Assembly: GCA_003868215.1 (NCBI GenBank)
Contig: QWDQ01000006.1
Location: 248,001-312,000 of the forward strand
Origin: Pseudophaeomoniella oleicola
Taxonomy: Eukaryota > Ascomycota > Eurotiomycetes > Phaeomoniellales > Phaeomoniellaceae
Length of the DNA stretch: 64,000 bases
Reading direction: 5' to 3'
Shown here: one piece after another, positions 11,127 through 21,860 of the stretch
Layout: the number at the start of each line of letters is the position of its first letter
Numbering within the stretch: the first letter of the stretch is position 1
The notes under the pieces: generated by a model
Database searches by the model: none
Seen by the model: the letters and a program-made list of their open reading frames with translations, nothing else
What the model was told of the DNA's origin: nothing
Made by a program: the position numbers and the translations under genes

Positions 11127-12993
11127 ATGCCTACTCCACGAGTTTGGCATTGCCCTATCGAGGGTTGTGATCATACAAGATCACGCCCGTTCGAACTTTG
11201 GAACGCACACAAGCTCAAGGAGCACCCAGACCAAGAACCGCTTGAGCAAGAAAAGTATCGCGAATCTGCAAAAAACTACTCACTGACTCTCGAATCCTTG
11301 GGTTCTCTCAGCACGCCTACGGCCATGGAGCGCGCACAGCGAAGCCGTGTGCCAACAGCGAAAGCTGCCGAGAGTAGCAACGCTCCAAAGCAGGTTGATC
11401 CAAAAGATCTTCAAATTGTCACTCCAGAATGGAGAGATCTCCCAACCGAGGCAGCTTTCTACGAGAAAGCGGCTGAGATCCCCAAGATCAATCCAGTCAG
11501 CAAGATCTCAAGCACTACTGGTGAGAAGATACAATTGTTTCACTTGGGTCAACAGTAAGCTTTAACATCAGCGTCCGCATCTGCGCCTGCGCGCATTCTA
11601 CCTTGTCTGTCTCGTCATTGCTAATTTCAATTTCAGTCTTGAATCCAAGGACAAATTCCACTACACGCGCGCCAAAGGTGATCCCAACACTGGTCTCTTC
11701 CATCGTACCGAAGCTCCACCGTACAGCGCAAGAATTTCAGATGAGACACATCCCATATGCAATGTCTCTGAGTTCAACATCGACTTTATCGTCAGCAAGG
11801 ACATGCTTACCTCAAGCTGCAAGGGTTCGAATCGCACAGCTAAGGCCAATGTCTGCGCACGTGAAGGCACTTGGTTTTACGAGGTCAAGCTCAAGTCTTG
11901 CAATGAGCCACAGACTACAGATGTGAAGCAGATTCATGAGCGCCAAAAGGCACTGACCGAAGTCAATCCTCCTAAACCTGAAGGTGGTGATACTCTCATC
12001 GGTGCCGCACGCGTTGGCTTCGCTCGTCGTGAGCATTCTCAAGGTCTTAGCGTAGGATCCACCGGCTATTCATATGCTGTGAAATGCCACGGCAGCTCGA
12101 ATACCACTGAGATGATGTGTGGCGGCCAGTCAAATGCCATTGAAGGAATGCCTTTGTTGAGGGAGAACGACGTTGTTGGGTTCATGATCACACTCCCCTC
12201 TCTTGAAGAGCATCGCAAGATTGTCACTGCACCATATGAACCAGATGCGGATCCAGCGGTCAGCACCGGAAGTGCTGCTAAGAAGAAGAAGAAAAACAAG
12301 AAGGGCAAGAAGGGCAAGGCGAAGGCTACGGATCCCGACCCCGCGCAAACAGAGTCGTCAACTGCAAGTGCACCTGTTGTCAGCACTTCCTCAGAGAAGC
12401 CATCAACAGTCGACATCGTTCATGAACGCTACCCGATCCGCGCCAAAGGAGGCATCTACTATGAATCATCAGAGTACATGGTCCACCCAGAGTTGAAGCC
12501 AATGGGCTCCATCATGTACACGAGCGACATCAAGAAGTTAGCCAATGGTCGACCAATCCCTCGTCAGCCATATAAGGTCGTCGATGCTCCTGCTTATCAT
12601 GATTGGCCAACCCTTCGCGGTCTCCCAGGATCCAAGATTGAACTGTGGGTTAACGGAAAGTACATTGGAGTCGCGGCGAAGAATCTTCTCGCTTTCCTTC
12701 CCCCAGCTAGTGTTGTCGATGTTCAGAAGAAAGGATCCTTGCCAGCAAACATGCACTCTGGTCTCTGGGACGATGGAAGCCTCGGCTATTACCCAGCAGT
12801 GTCTCACTGGGCGAACAGTGTCACCGAATTTCGCTTCAAGGAGCCATTCTGGTTTGGCCATGACAACCGTGAAGGTGTTCGAGCTTTTGAGGAACGTTAC
12901 GACGAACAGATTGTGGAGGACATGGTTTCTGACATGATTGATGAAATTGGGTGGGAAGTTGAACATCGTACAAATGGTACTGGTCCAGCTTGA
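11127..12993 (+). CDS. Ash2/Bre2-like SPRY protein with N-terminal C2H2 finger
   Basis: Two exons, 11127-11554 and 11637-12993, giving 594 aa; the intron starts GTAAGC and ends TTTCAG. The C-terminal half follows the order of the fungal Bre2/CclA (Ash2) subunit of the Set1/COMPASS H3K4 methyltransferase: a FHYTRAKGDP block, a REGTWFYEVKL SPRY start, a VGFARRE strand, an ENDVVGFMI strand, a long Lys-rich insert (KKKKKNKKGKKGK), then WVNGKYIGVA, FLPPAS and DDGSLGYYPAVS. The N-terminus carries a C2H2-type finger, CPIEGC...H-KLKEH (C-x4-C-x13-H-x4-H). I do not recall that finger in ordinary fungal Bre2 proteins. It may be the genuine COMPASS subunit in divergent form or a paralogue. A nuclear chromatin role is inferred from the family. 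The start is the first ATG directly before the finger. Confidence 0.8.
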
Positions 12994-14590
12994 TTGATCA
13001 AGGTCGATACTAGTCACCTCACGGATGTTATCCTCGTACACAGGAGACACAGCTTGTGCAGCTTCCACCATGATACAATGACTGGTATGAGGAGTTCGGT
13101 CTGGCTGTATGGCGTGCTTTCTTTTCATGGGTTGGGAAAACCAAAGCGACAATGATACCCCTGGGAATGATCATTCAATAATACGGGTAGCGAAAAGTCT
13201 TTAGTCCTTTCTTCATTCTCTTGATGGATAGATACCCTACCCGGGTGAATCTTGATTCCGAGACATGTACTTTACACATACCACCGGATCTAGTCCACCA
13301 GTTCAAATCAGAACTGGATGAACGGATAGATTGACTAGGATGGATTAAACAACGAAAATCTGGAAATTTTTCCCTTAAAAAAAGATTGGGTAACTGACGA
13401 TCTACGTTGTACATGGTTGTGATCTTGTCGTTGGATGAATCCAGAGAAGTTAACCACCACATCCTAGAGCTCTCCCGCCATTCCCTCCCGATGTTCGGCA
13501 CTTCGTAGTAGTCGAAAACAAAACAAAAATGCCTTGATGCCAGCTAGCTAACTACAGGACTACTACACTCGCGTACCTACCTACCTACCCACCTACCTAC
13601 CTACAGTATATCAAATTCAACAATAACAGTATCACCTCCTTCCACCCCCCCCTTACAGCGAACGGTAGACCCTGCGCGTGGGCAAACGCGGCTCGGCGCT
13701 TCTCATCTAGTCATCAACATTCCAATGTGGGCGAAAAAGCAAAGTCGGATTTGCGTAGTATGGTAGGTAGGTACATAGTGAGTAGTCAAGGAAAGACGAA
13801 GAAAATGTGAGGGAGGCTCTTTTTTGAGGTTTTACCAGAGGGCCAAAAGGACCGACCGGACGGGTTTGGTCCTGGACGGTCGGACGGACCCGTTCCCTCC
13901 CTTCCTCCCTAGGGACTTTTGGTCAATAATTAAGGTAGGCAGATACCATAGTAGATAGATAGATGCATCTGGCTGGCTATTGCGATATAGTGGAAATGTG
14001 ATACTGCCGCCGCGGCACACTCAACTTTCAGCCCTTGACTCTTTCGATACCCTTTTCTTTGCTGCGATTACTTCCCCCTTTCTTTGGGAGAGGGGGAGAA
14101 GGATCTGATACGGGTTTAGGGCAGGAGATTTAGGGGGTTACAATTAGTTGGTCCCGAGATCTAGGTCTGGGTCTGGGTCTGGAGGGTTCGATGGGACAGG
14201 AAAGGGGGAGAGGGTTGAGATTATTGATGTTCTTGAGAGGGGTGCCTGTGGCCCTGTATCGTACTACGTAGTAGTACGAATTGGATCTCTGGGCATTTGT
14301 TTGTGTGCCTCTGTGGTGTCGTACAGTGATGAATACTGTACTGTATGATCCATTCTACTGCACGATGTCTGCGCTGGCTTGGTATTACTGTGGCGAAGTC
14401 AACGACCTCCACATCGCACGGGAGGAGACCCCATTTGGCCAAAACTGATGTTTCAGTGAGCATGTTTTATATTTTTGGTTCCCACCGATTCGATACACAC
14501 GAAATCTGAGGTGCAGAGCTGAGACAAGGGCTTAGTCAAACAATTCGTGTTTATCCATGTCTCCATCTGCAGATTGGAGGAATTAATCAT

Positions 14591-14611
14591 ATGTGTGTGT
14601 GTGTGTGTGTG
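14591..14611. repeat. TG dinucleotide microsatellite
   Basis: About ten uninterrupted TG units lie in the gene-free region upstream of hacA, with no coding context. Confidence 0.85.
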
Positions 14612-15640
14612 CACATTATTACGGCTACGATGTATCAGAACTCTTCGTATATGATTACTCGTAATGATTACTTCCAACGTAAGCGATACGAGAACGGCAG
14701 GCAGTAAGTGACGATGATGATTGTACATAGTAGACATAGAAGCAAGGAATGAAAGGGAGGTAGCCAAAGACACCCTAATCTTCAAGCGTATCTCAATATA
14801 AAGAAACAGAAGCGAGGGCATGCTGGTGGCGCTTCTCCCTGTTTCTACTGTATCCTACAGGGCTTCTTTTAGTGATGGAGTAGATTAAAATAAGAAGCAG
14901 ACCCATCATCTCTAACTTTACTTTCCGGCGCAACCCCTGCATTGACCCGGGTGCCACGCTCTCAGTCAGCGAACTACTGTACTACGATACAGTACGATGA
15001 TGTTCGCTCCCATCAGGTAAATGAAATGGAGACCTTTCTTCTATTGATTCATTTACCGTACTCCAAAGAAAAGAAAAGAAGATCAACGATGGTGCGTTCT
15101 TGGGCGGAGTATCAGTAACACCATTTCTCCGGCAGGGAATGTGTGCGCAACCCCCTTTCCCGTCCTTTCATTGCGCAATAACGGTAAGGTAAAGTCAGTC
15201 CCAGGTCCCTGATCGTGTGTACTACGGTATCTGTGTTACAGCCACGAGCATCGTACGCGTAAGAATAAGACCGAAATGCATAAAAGGCCATGCAAAAGGT
15301 ACGAAGTCTGCAGCAAGGAGGACAGGGGACCTCGGGTATCAATACCGTAATGTAACGTAACGGACTGTTGAGAAACAAGGGAGGGAAGGGGGGTTCAGGG
15401 CAAGGAAAGTCAGTTTTGACATGTTCGGTTGGAGAAAGGACAAGAGGACACGTAGACAACATTTAAACCTCAGCTCAGCCCATCTTCTTTTTTGCCCTTT
15501 CCATTTCTCAATCATTTTCCCTAACGTTAGAATTCGGTTGCCTTGAACTACTTTCTGCTTGGAGCAATAAATATCTTGAGGACACCCTGTCCTTTTCTTC
15601 CATTTTGCCCATTGTGTGGCACTTCCTTCTGTCTACGAGG

Positions 15641-15655
15641 ATGGCCTTTCACTAG
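15641..15655 (+). promoter_or_regulatory. short upstream open frame in the hacA leader
   Basis: ATG GCC TTT CAC TAG encodes MAFH. It is the only ATG I see in the 345 bases before the hacA start codon at 15825. Upstream open frames in long leaders are known to repress translation of hacA-type mRNAs in aspergilli until stress shortens the leader. Whether this one is on the mRNA depends on the transcription start, which cannot be seen. Confidence 0.45.
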
Positions 15656-15824
15656 TGCCTATCCTTGGGGCTGCGCATTCCAGGCATCCACTTAATCTTA
15701 TCTCGTCATAAGTCCTCGACTCCCTCCCACATCGTCGCCCATCACTTTTCATCGTTTGTGACGGCTTGACACTTCATTCTCGATAGGCTGGGCCTACAGA
15801 ACAAACAAGCATTCAGAAGACAAC

Positions 15825-16975
15825 ATGGCGGCGTCACTCGATAACCCGACCACAATGTCACCCTCAGACTTCACTATGGATCCTTCTCGCGCTCGGTCAA
15901 CTTTCTCTTCTCCATCACCCTCTCCATCGATGTCAGGTTCTGCGTCAAGTCCTGGACCTGATGACGAGCAAGGTTCGAAAAAGAGGAAGTCATGGGGTCA
16001 ACCAATTCCAGAATTCCAACAAATTTTGCCACCCGGCAAGCGTGCGAAGACTGAGGTGGAAAAGGAGCAACGACGATGCGAACGCATTGTGCGAAATCGT
16101 AAAGCCGCTGCTACTTCTCGCGATCGCAAGAAGGCCGAGTTTGAACGGTTAGAGCATGAGAACAAGTTGCTTCGTGAGCAGCTCGCTCAACAGCAGGCTA
16201 TCATTGAAGCCCTGCAAAACGGTCAACCCCTCCCAGCCTTTTCAACTCCAGTTCCCTTCACTGCAACTATGCCTCCAACTCCCGCATCGGTAGCATTCGA
16301 TTCACAGACAGGCAGTTCGACTGTTCGTGCATCATCACCGGCCATCAGTGTGGTCTCTCTATCAAATCCCAAAAAGAATTCTCCAAGCGCCAATCCCACT
16401 CTGACTCCATCATTATTCGAGAAAGATGATCCTTCAGACTCGAAACACCCATTTCAACATGACACTTCCTCTTTCGAATCACTTCCCGACCTAGCCAATC
16501 TCGATACCTTCACTTCTTCAGCCAACACGCTAGATGACTTCATCAACAGAACCATTGGCAATCCACAACAAGTTCTTCAATCATTTTCTAACGTCGAAAA
16601 CTCCGGTTTGACACAGTACCCTGCCGCGGTATTGTGTAACGATGACCTGCAGTGTCAACCGGAGTTCCAGACGTCAGCATCAAGATCGAACAAGTGGATC
16701 AACAGCGTACTCATCATTCAGCTGATGGTTCTGAACATCATGTCCAATTCCTCCTCCAAGACAATGCTCTCGACAATGTCGCGGATTTTGACCTCCTTGG
16801 AGCAGATCTTGCCACGTCTACTGTTGTGCAAGACGACGGCGGACATGATTTTGCCTTTGATGCATTCATTGATTACCCTACCTACGACGGAAACGCCATC
16901 ACGTCGAGTCTTCAGGATGGCCTTTCTGCGCAGACTTCTCGCATGCAGCCCAGCGTCGGCGTCTCCCTTGAGTGA
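15825..16975 (+). CDS. hacA: HacA/Hac1 bZIP activator of the unfolded protein response (spliced form)
   Basis: The spliced form is 374 aa from 15825-16623 joined to 16650-16975. It has a KKRKSWGQPIPEFQ segment, a basic region QRRCERIVRNRKAAATSRDR (about 83-102) and a leucine zipper to about 135, all characteristic of HacA. HacA activates ER chaperone and secretory genes in the nucleus. The initial frame continues past the splice site to 17264 as an unlikely Ser/Leu/Arg-rich tail. After removal of a predicted 26-nt Ire1 intron, translation switches to an acidic tail of about 108 residues, with DNVADFDLLGADL and DFAFDAFIDYP, ending at 16975. That tail fits a HacA activation domain. No conventional intron is needed. 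The start is the first ATG after the short upstream open frame. Confidence 0.93.
16611..16657 (+). promoter_or_regulatory. Ire1-type unconventional intron with paired splice hairpins
   Basis: Predicted intron is 16624-16649 (26 nt). The 5' site sits in a 7-nt loop CTG/CCGC (16621-16627) closed by a 10-bp stem, 16611-16620 with 16628-16637, containing one G-U pair. The 3' site sits in a loop CTG/CAGT (16647-16653) closed by TGAC/GTCA (16643-16646 with 16654-16657). Both loops match the CNG/CNGN pattern of Hac1/XBP1 sites. 26 nt equals 2 modulo 3, which is the shift needed to enter the acidic downstream frame. Intron borders are not GT-AG. Confidence 0.88.
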
Positions 16976-17668
16976 GGCGATCGCGCGGGCTTTGCAACGG
17001 TTGTCCAGCGCAGAGGCCATTCAAGAATCGTCCCGTGACGGGCTATCCTGGGCGTCTCTTATGACCATGAGGTGGGCGATCGTGTGTGTTGAAAGGGAAA
17101 TGAAACTACATCAAACGCGTCTGAAGTTGAAGATATCATCCAATTCAATGACTGGTACGGAAAGGAGTTCGGGGCGGCAAGGGTCAGCATTTGAAGGTGT
17201 ATCAATCGGGGACTTTCACAGTCCGGAGCGAGGGACGTGTGCACCAGGGCCACATGTACATTAAAAAACTGGGATCATAGCGTATGCATCTTTACTTTCA
17301 AATAAAAAGTCACGACTTTCAAACAAACTATCACATATTGTCTCGTCTTGAAGTATGATGACGTGCCCTTCAATCTTCCTACCTAGTAGTCGTAGATCAT
17401 CGTGCTCTTGTGGACTCTTGCTTTATATCTCGCTGCATCCATGCCATGTCTTTGTTCCGTGATCGATAGTTACTCTCAGTGCTTGGGGATTGGTGTTTAG
17501 TTCTTGAGCAGCCGGATGGAGAGATGTTACTGAATGTGGACTAGTGCGGAATCGCCGCGGTCTGTCAAGCGCTACTGGTTGCATTGAACCTTGCTTAGAA
17601 TTCGCGACGTGGACAAGCAATAGAAACACCAAAGCCAGCCGCGAACTGCGGATTGAATCACCGTCACG
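16976..17668. other. hacA 3' region and ARP9 promoter
   Basis: From 16976 to 17264 the unspliced hacA frame stays open; in the spliced mRNA this is 3' untranslated sequence. An AATAAA at 17301-17306 is a candidate polyadenylation signal. The rest is presumably the ARP9 upstream region. Confidence 0.5.
17301..17306 (+). terminator. candidate polyadenylation signal of hacA
   Basis: An AATAAA hexamer about 325 nt after the spliced stop and 37 nt after the unspliced stop. It is only a sequence match; fungal signals are weakly conserved. Confidence 0.35.
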
Positions 17669-19706
17669 ATGCCGCCCTTCAAGGACGAGCATGTTTTAGT
17701 ATGGCCTCCCTAAGACCACGCAATGAGCTTCGCTGACCTTTGTCTGTCCCCACTAGATTATTGCACCCGGTTCCGAAACCACCCTTGCCCAGCTTGGTTT
17801 GCCTGAGACCTTCACACCTGCGCAATGGCGTTTTCCAACACGCATGTTCCCCGCTGAGAAGGAGGGCGAATGGGAACCGAATAGGATTCGCGAAAAGAAA
17901 GTTCCTGTGAATACGAATGGAGCAACAAATGGCGCGCCGGCACCGGCTCCGACTGCTCAATCGTCGGGGGATGTGGAAATGAAAGACCAGCCAGTGGAGG
18001 ACACGACAGAGGTGAAACCAGAGCAACCCACAGAATCGACAGAGGAGACTGAGAAGACAATTTTCGAGGAAGATCCGGATGCCACAGAAGGCGCCGTGTA
18101 TCCCATACGAGAAGGAAGGGTGGAGAATTGGTCGTGTTTCTTTGCGCTCATCACTCACATCTTCAATACGCTCAGCCCGCCTTTCCATACACCTGTGCTC
18201 GTGGTGTCGCAACCCTGTTGGTCCTCGCGCGATCACGAAATCCTCACCCAGTTCTTCTTCGAAAATTTCAAGATCCCCGCGTTTTGCCTGATTGACTCGG
18301 CACTGGCAACTTGCTATGCATATGGTATCCCAAGCGCGACTGTGGTTGATGTTGGCCACGGAAAGTGCGACGTAACGGCAGTCAGTGAATTTGTTCCCCA
18401 ACAGGGCGGAAGAGGGGTGGCGGTTGCTGATAGCGGAGGTGAGGCGCTTACCCAGAGACTTTTAGAGCTCTTGGAACCAAAGGGGTTCAATTCTCAGATG
18501 TGTGAGCAGCTGAAAAAGAGTGGGATATGCGAAGTCTTACCGGCCGGGACTTCCCTGCCAGGGCAATCTGATGACTCTCCTGCGGCCGTGGAGTCTAATC
18601 CCGCTGCCGCCGCCTCGACGGGTGCCACGACTTCAGGTCCAGCTGCAACGGATGCCGATGGGAAGGCGCCAGGTCAGGTACCAAGAGGACCTGGGACTGG
18701 CACTGAGGTTGGGGAAAGCCGAGAAGAGGGTGAGGAAGCGGAAGGTGTCCTCGACGTTGCTTCGATCGTTGCTCGAACCGACGCAAGCGAATATCTTGCG
18801 AAGAGAGAAAAAGAAAGACAAGAAAAGCTGGCAGCAAAGAAGGCCGGGGCAGCTGCTGATGCACTCAAACCAATTCGATTACGAAACGCTGAGAGGGAGA
18901 AAGCTACGTTCCAATTCGAGGAATATGTCCCGGTAGAAGAAGGAGCAACAGATGGTCCGTTTAAGAAGCGAAAAAGAGATATTGAGGTTGGATCAGAGAG
19001 GTTTCACGCTGCGACACCAAAGTCGGATTCTGATCTGGGAATTATTGACATCATTGCTGCGACGGTAAACAATACGATTCAAGCTGTTGCGGATCCGACC
19101 AAACGAAGCGATCTTTGGGAGAATTTGATCGTTGTTGGAAACGGCAGCAAGTTGAGAGGTAAGATCTACTCTTCTGTTATGTAAACGCTTATCTGACTTC
19201 CTGAAGGCTTCAAAGATGCCGTAGTTCATACCCTGACCTCCAGATACACACTTTCGCCTTCGTCAGCCACCATCTTCACCTCTGAACTTCCGTCGAACAT
19301 CTCTACTCCACTTCCAACTGGCGGTACCAATACCCCGTTGGGACAGGGCACTCCTCTCCACCACCCAGCCGCTCACGGCGTAAACCCACTGCTGGTGGCT
19401 GCTACTCATTCCAATCAACCAGCAACCCCTCAGCAAGCCTTCCAGCCTCCTCCTAGCTTGGAGCAGCTTGCACAACGACATGGCCATAGCCAAACACCCA
19501 CCAGCATTAAGATTGTCAGAGCTCCAGAATATTTCCCCGAATGGAGGGATCCGCGGTTCAGCGGAATGGAGGAGTTCGGCTTCTTGGGAGCCCAAGTCGC
19601 TGCTAAGGTTATTTTTGTAGTCGACCAAGGCGTCAGCAAAGGATTCTTCACGAGATCTGAGTACAATGATATGGGACCGGGAGGTATTCACGAATACTCG
19701 CTGTAA
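17669..19706 (+). CDS. ARP9: actin-related protein Arp9, SWI/SNF and RSC remodeller subunit
   Basis: Three exons, 17669-17698, 17757-19158 and 19207-19706, giving 643 aa. The 30-nt first exon encodes MPPFKDEHVL and continues in phase as IIAPGSETTLAQLGLPETF, the start I recall for fungal Arp9-type proteins. Actin-fold pieces follow: VLVVSQPCWSSRDHE, a TVVDVGHGKCDVTAV phosphate-loop-like segment, VADSGGEALTQRLLELL, and later LIVVGNGSKLRGFKDAV across the last intron. Two low-complexity, charged inserts (about residues 75-130 and 270-340) make it longer than actin. The C-terminus, FGFLGAQVAAKVIFV and a final IHEYSL, completes the fold. It should act in the nucleus in nucleosome remodelling; these Arps are thought not to hydrolyse ATP. 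The last intron is 48 nt. Confidence 0.9.
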
Positions 19707-20485
19707 GCAGTCACGCTATATGGAGACGATGCAAAACACGGAATCGTCGGTTCTTCGAGCCTGGTTTGATGTTTCTCAAGTTATGGGGTAAGAGGGGGAA
19801 GGAGTTGGAATGGTCTGAAAAGCTGCCCAAAATCTGGGTGGTAATGAGCCTGGTTCTGCACAATGATACCTATGGTATATGTAGGATTCGGAATAGATGG
19901 CATGAGACTAGACGTGACGATGCTGCTTCGACCGTGTTCTGTCTCGTCGTGAGATATCCATCTCTGTTGTTGGGTTCAAAGGTGCTGATATCCCTATCTT
20001 CTAGCATCTAATTAATGTACTTTCATGATGCTCTCTACTTTGCTTCAGAAATTCCAGTTATTCCAGTCTTTCGGTTCCTCAAGTTGTGGTTCTAGCCCAA
20101 TATACGCGGAAATATCCGCTCCTGCAATTCCCAACGTCATATGAACGTTCATCCATCCATCCATCCATCCCACTTGCGCTCGTTCCTAAACATCTACCTA
20201 ATTAACGATTCGAATCGCAAATCAACTAGCTCCCCAACTTCGATACCACAGTACATCTTCCGACACGACTCGGTAGCAGACGACGATAACTCTGATTCCT
20301 TTTTCTTTACCTCGGCGCAACAGCACAGTATATGCTTCTTACATAAGGATCTTGAACGAGATATTCAAGAGCCTGCGATTTGAACCTTTCTGTAGTGAGA
20401 CAGACAGTGAAACGGTCGACGTATATTTCGATATTTCGAGTGCAGTTCTTCTGGTTGAGCGAGTCGGGAAGAGAATATTGGCAAT
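19707..20485. other. intergenic between ARP9 and DID2
   Basis: 3' region of ARP9 and promoter of DID2, with a short CATC repeat at about 20150-20170. No gene seen. Confidence 0.5.
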
Positions 20486-21283
20486 ATGTCGGGCCTTGAG
20501 AAAGCCCTGTTCAACCTCAAGGTGAGACCATCTATCTATCTTGTTCTAGCAAGGCAATCTTTATGTATCTGTCAAATGCTGTCGGATTATCGCTCGCCCA
20601 TGACTACACGTCTTGTGTTTCGCAACATTCATCACGCACACTATCAGAAAACAAGATTCTAATCTTCTGACTCCGTCCTACAGTTTACGTCTAAACAACT
20701 AAATCGTCAAGCTGCCCGAGCCGACCGCGATTCTAAAGCCGAACAGGCCAAATTGAAGAAAGCCCTCCAACAGACTCCTCCTCAACCACAGATCGCACGC
20801 CTCTACGCTACATCCTCAATCCGCCACTCGAACCACCGAATTCAACTTCTCACACTCGCCTCACGCATCGATGCTGTTGCCTCCCGCGTCCAAACCGCAA
20901 TAACCATGCGCGCAGTAACACAATCCATGGCCCAAACCGTCAAAGGCATGGACGTAGCCCTCAAGTCCATGGACCTCGACAAAATCGGCGCCGTCATGGA
21001 AAAATTCGAGTCCCAATTCGAAGACCTCGACGTCGTCGGCGGGTACTACGAAAACGTCGCCGGTGGTGTCGAATCCCAACAGGTCGGCGCGGAGGGCCAA
21101 GCTGACGTCGATGCGTTGATGTCCAGAGTCGCGGACGAGGCGGGTATCGAGATGAAGACCGGGTTGGAAGAAGGGGCGGTGCCGAGTGGGGAGGTGGGCG
21201 TCGGCGAAGGCAAGCAGAAGGATCGGGAACGAGAGGCTCTCGAGGAAGGGTTGGATGATCGGTTGCGAGCGTTGAGGAATTAA
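20486..21283 (+). CDS. DID2: Did2/CHMP1 ESCRT-III regulator
   Basis: Two exons, 20486-20521 and 20684-21283, giving 211 aa; the 162-nt intron is longer than most here. Exon 1 encodes MSGLEKALFNLK and exon 2 continues FTSKQLNRQAARADRDSKAE, the typical CHMP1 start. The ESCRT-III core (helices to about 120) includes LASRIDAVASRVQTAITMRAVT and KFESQFEDLDV. The C-terminus ends LDDRLRALRN, a MIM1 motif that binds the MIT domain of Vps4. The role is in disassembly of ESCRT-III and endosomal sorting into multivesicular bodies. The linker before the MIM1 is Gly/Glu-rich. It converges on ENP1 downstream. Confidence 0.93.
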
Positions 21284-21860
21284 GTCTTGTTTAAATGCTG
21301 CGCTGGGTTGAGTGTTGTGATTTATCAGGAGTCTTATCTGCTATATTCAATACCAAGGAGAGAAGTGAAGAAGAAGAATTCAATATCCTCGATTACTTCG
21401 CTGTTACTTGTTACCGTCTGTCACTCCTCTTCCGTATCGTCGCTCTCCTTCTCATTTTGGGATGACTTGTGTCCATTAAATTCAATGAATCATCTTCTTA
21501 GTGAGGGGTCAGACGGTATATGATGATAAAGTGAAAGTGAAAGGATAATTACCTAGGTAGGTGGGTTATGTATGGGTAATGCAAATAGATCGGGGGGGGG
21601 AGGGGGACAGGGTGTTCTATCTATCTCTTATCTCTAATCTCTTTCTACATAAAAAGAAGAAGAAGAAACCCATCCATGTTGTTCGAATAGCTGAAATATC
21701 TAGAGCGATGGAAACAAAGAATTGGTCTTAAAAAACTCCCTTCCCATTTGTATATGCCAAAAAGGGGGAAATCGAAACGGAATCGAATTTTTGATGAACT
21801 TATGGCCCAATAATAATAATCAAAATAAAAAAAGGGAAATTAGGAAGCCTGCAAAAAGAT
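21284..21860. other. intergenic between convergent DID2 and ENP1
   Basis: A/T- and GAA-rich 3' regions with a G-run at about 21592-21607 and a CCTAGGTAGGT motif at 21552. No gene. Confidence 0.5.

Larger units (their letters stand above)
12994..15824. other. long gene-free region upstream of hacA
   Basis: 2.8 kb with no credible gene on either strand. It holds a CCTA-type repeat (about 13566-13604), purine/pyrimidine-rich runs, a palindrome-like GTACTAC/GTAGTAGTAC near 14260, a TG repeat (14591-14611), and a T/C-rich final 350 bases with a short upstream open frame. Much of it is likely hacA promoter and 5' leader. Confidence 0.5.

Noticed and set aside
12538-13152. 204-codon minus-strand frame
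   Set aside because: It is the antisense shadow of the SPRY exon.
16627-16649. 23-nt version of the hacA intron (loop CCG/CGGT)
   Set aside because: It also restores the frame and fits the loop consensus, but the bases flanking that loop do not pair, whereas the 26-nt version has a 10-bp stem.
16718-17020. 100-codon minus-strand frame over the hacA tail
   Set aside because: It is a shadow of the acidic hacA C-terminus with no family features.
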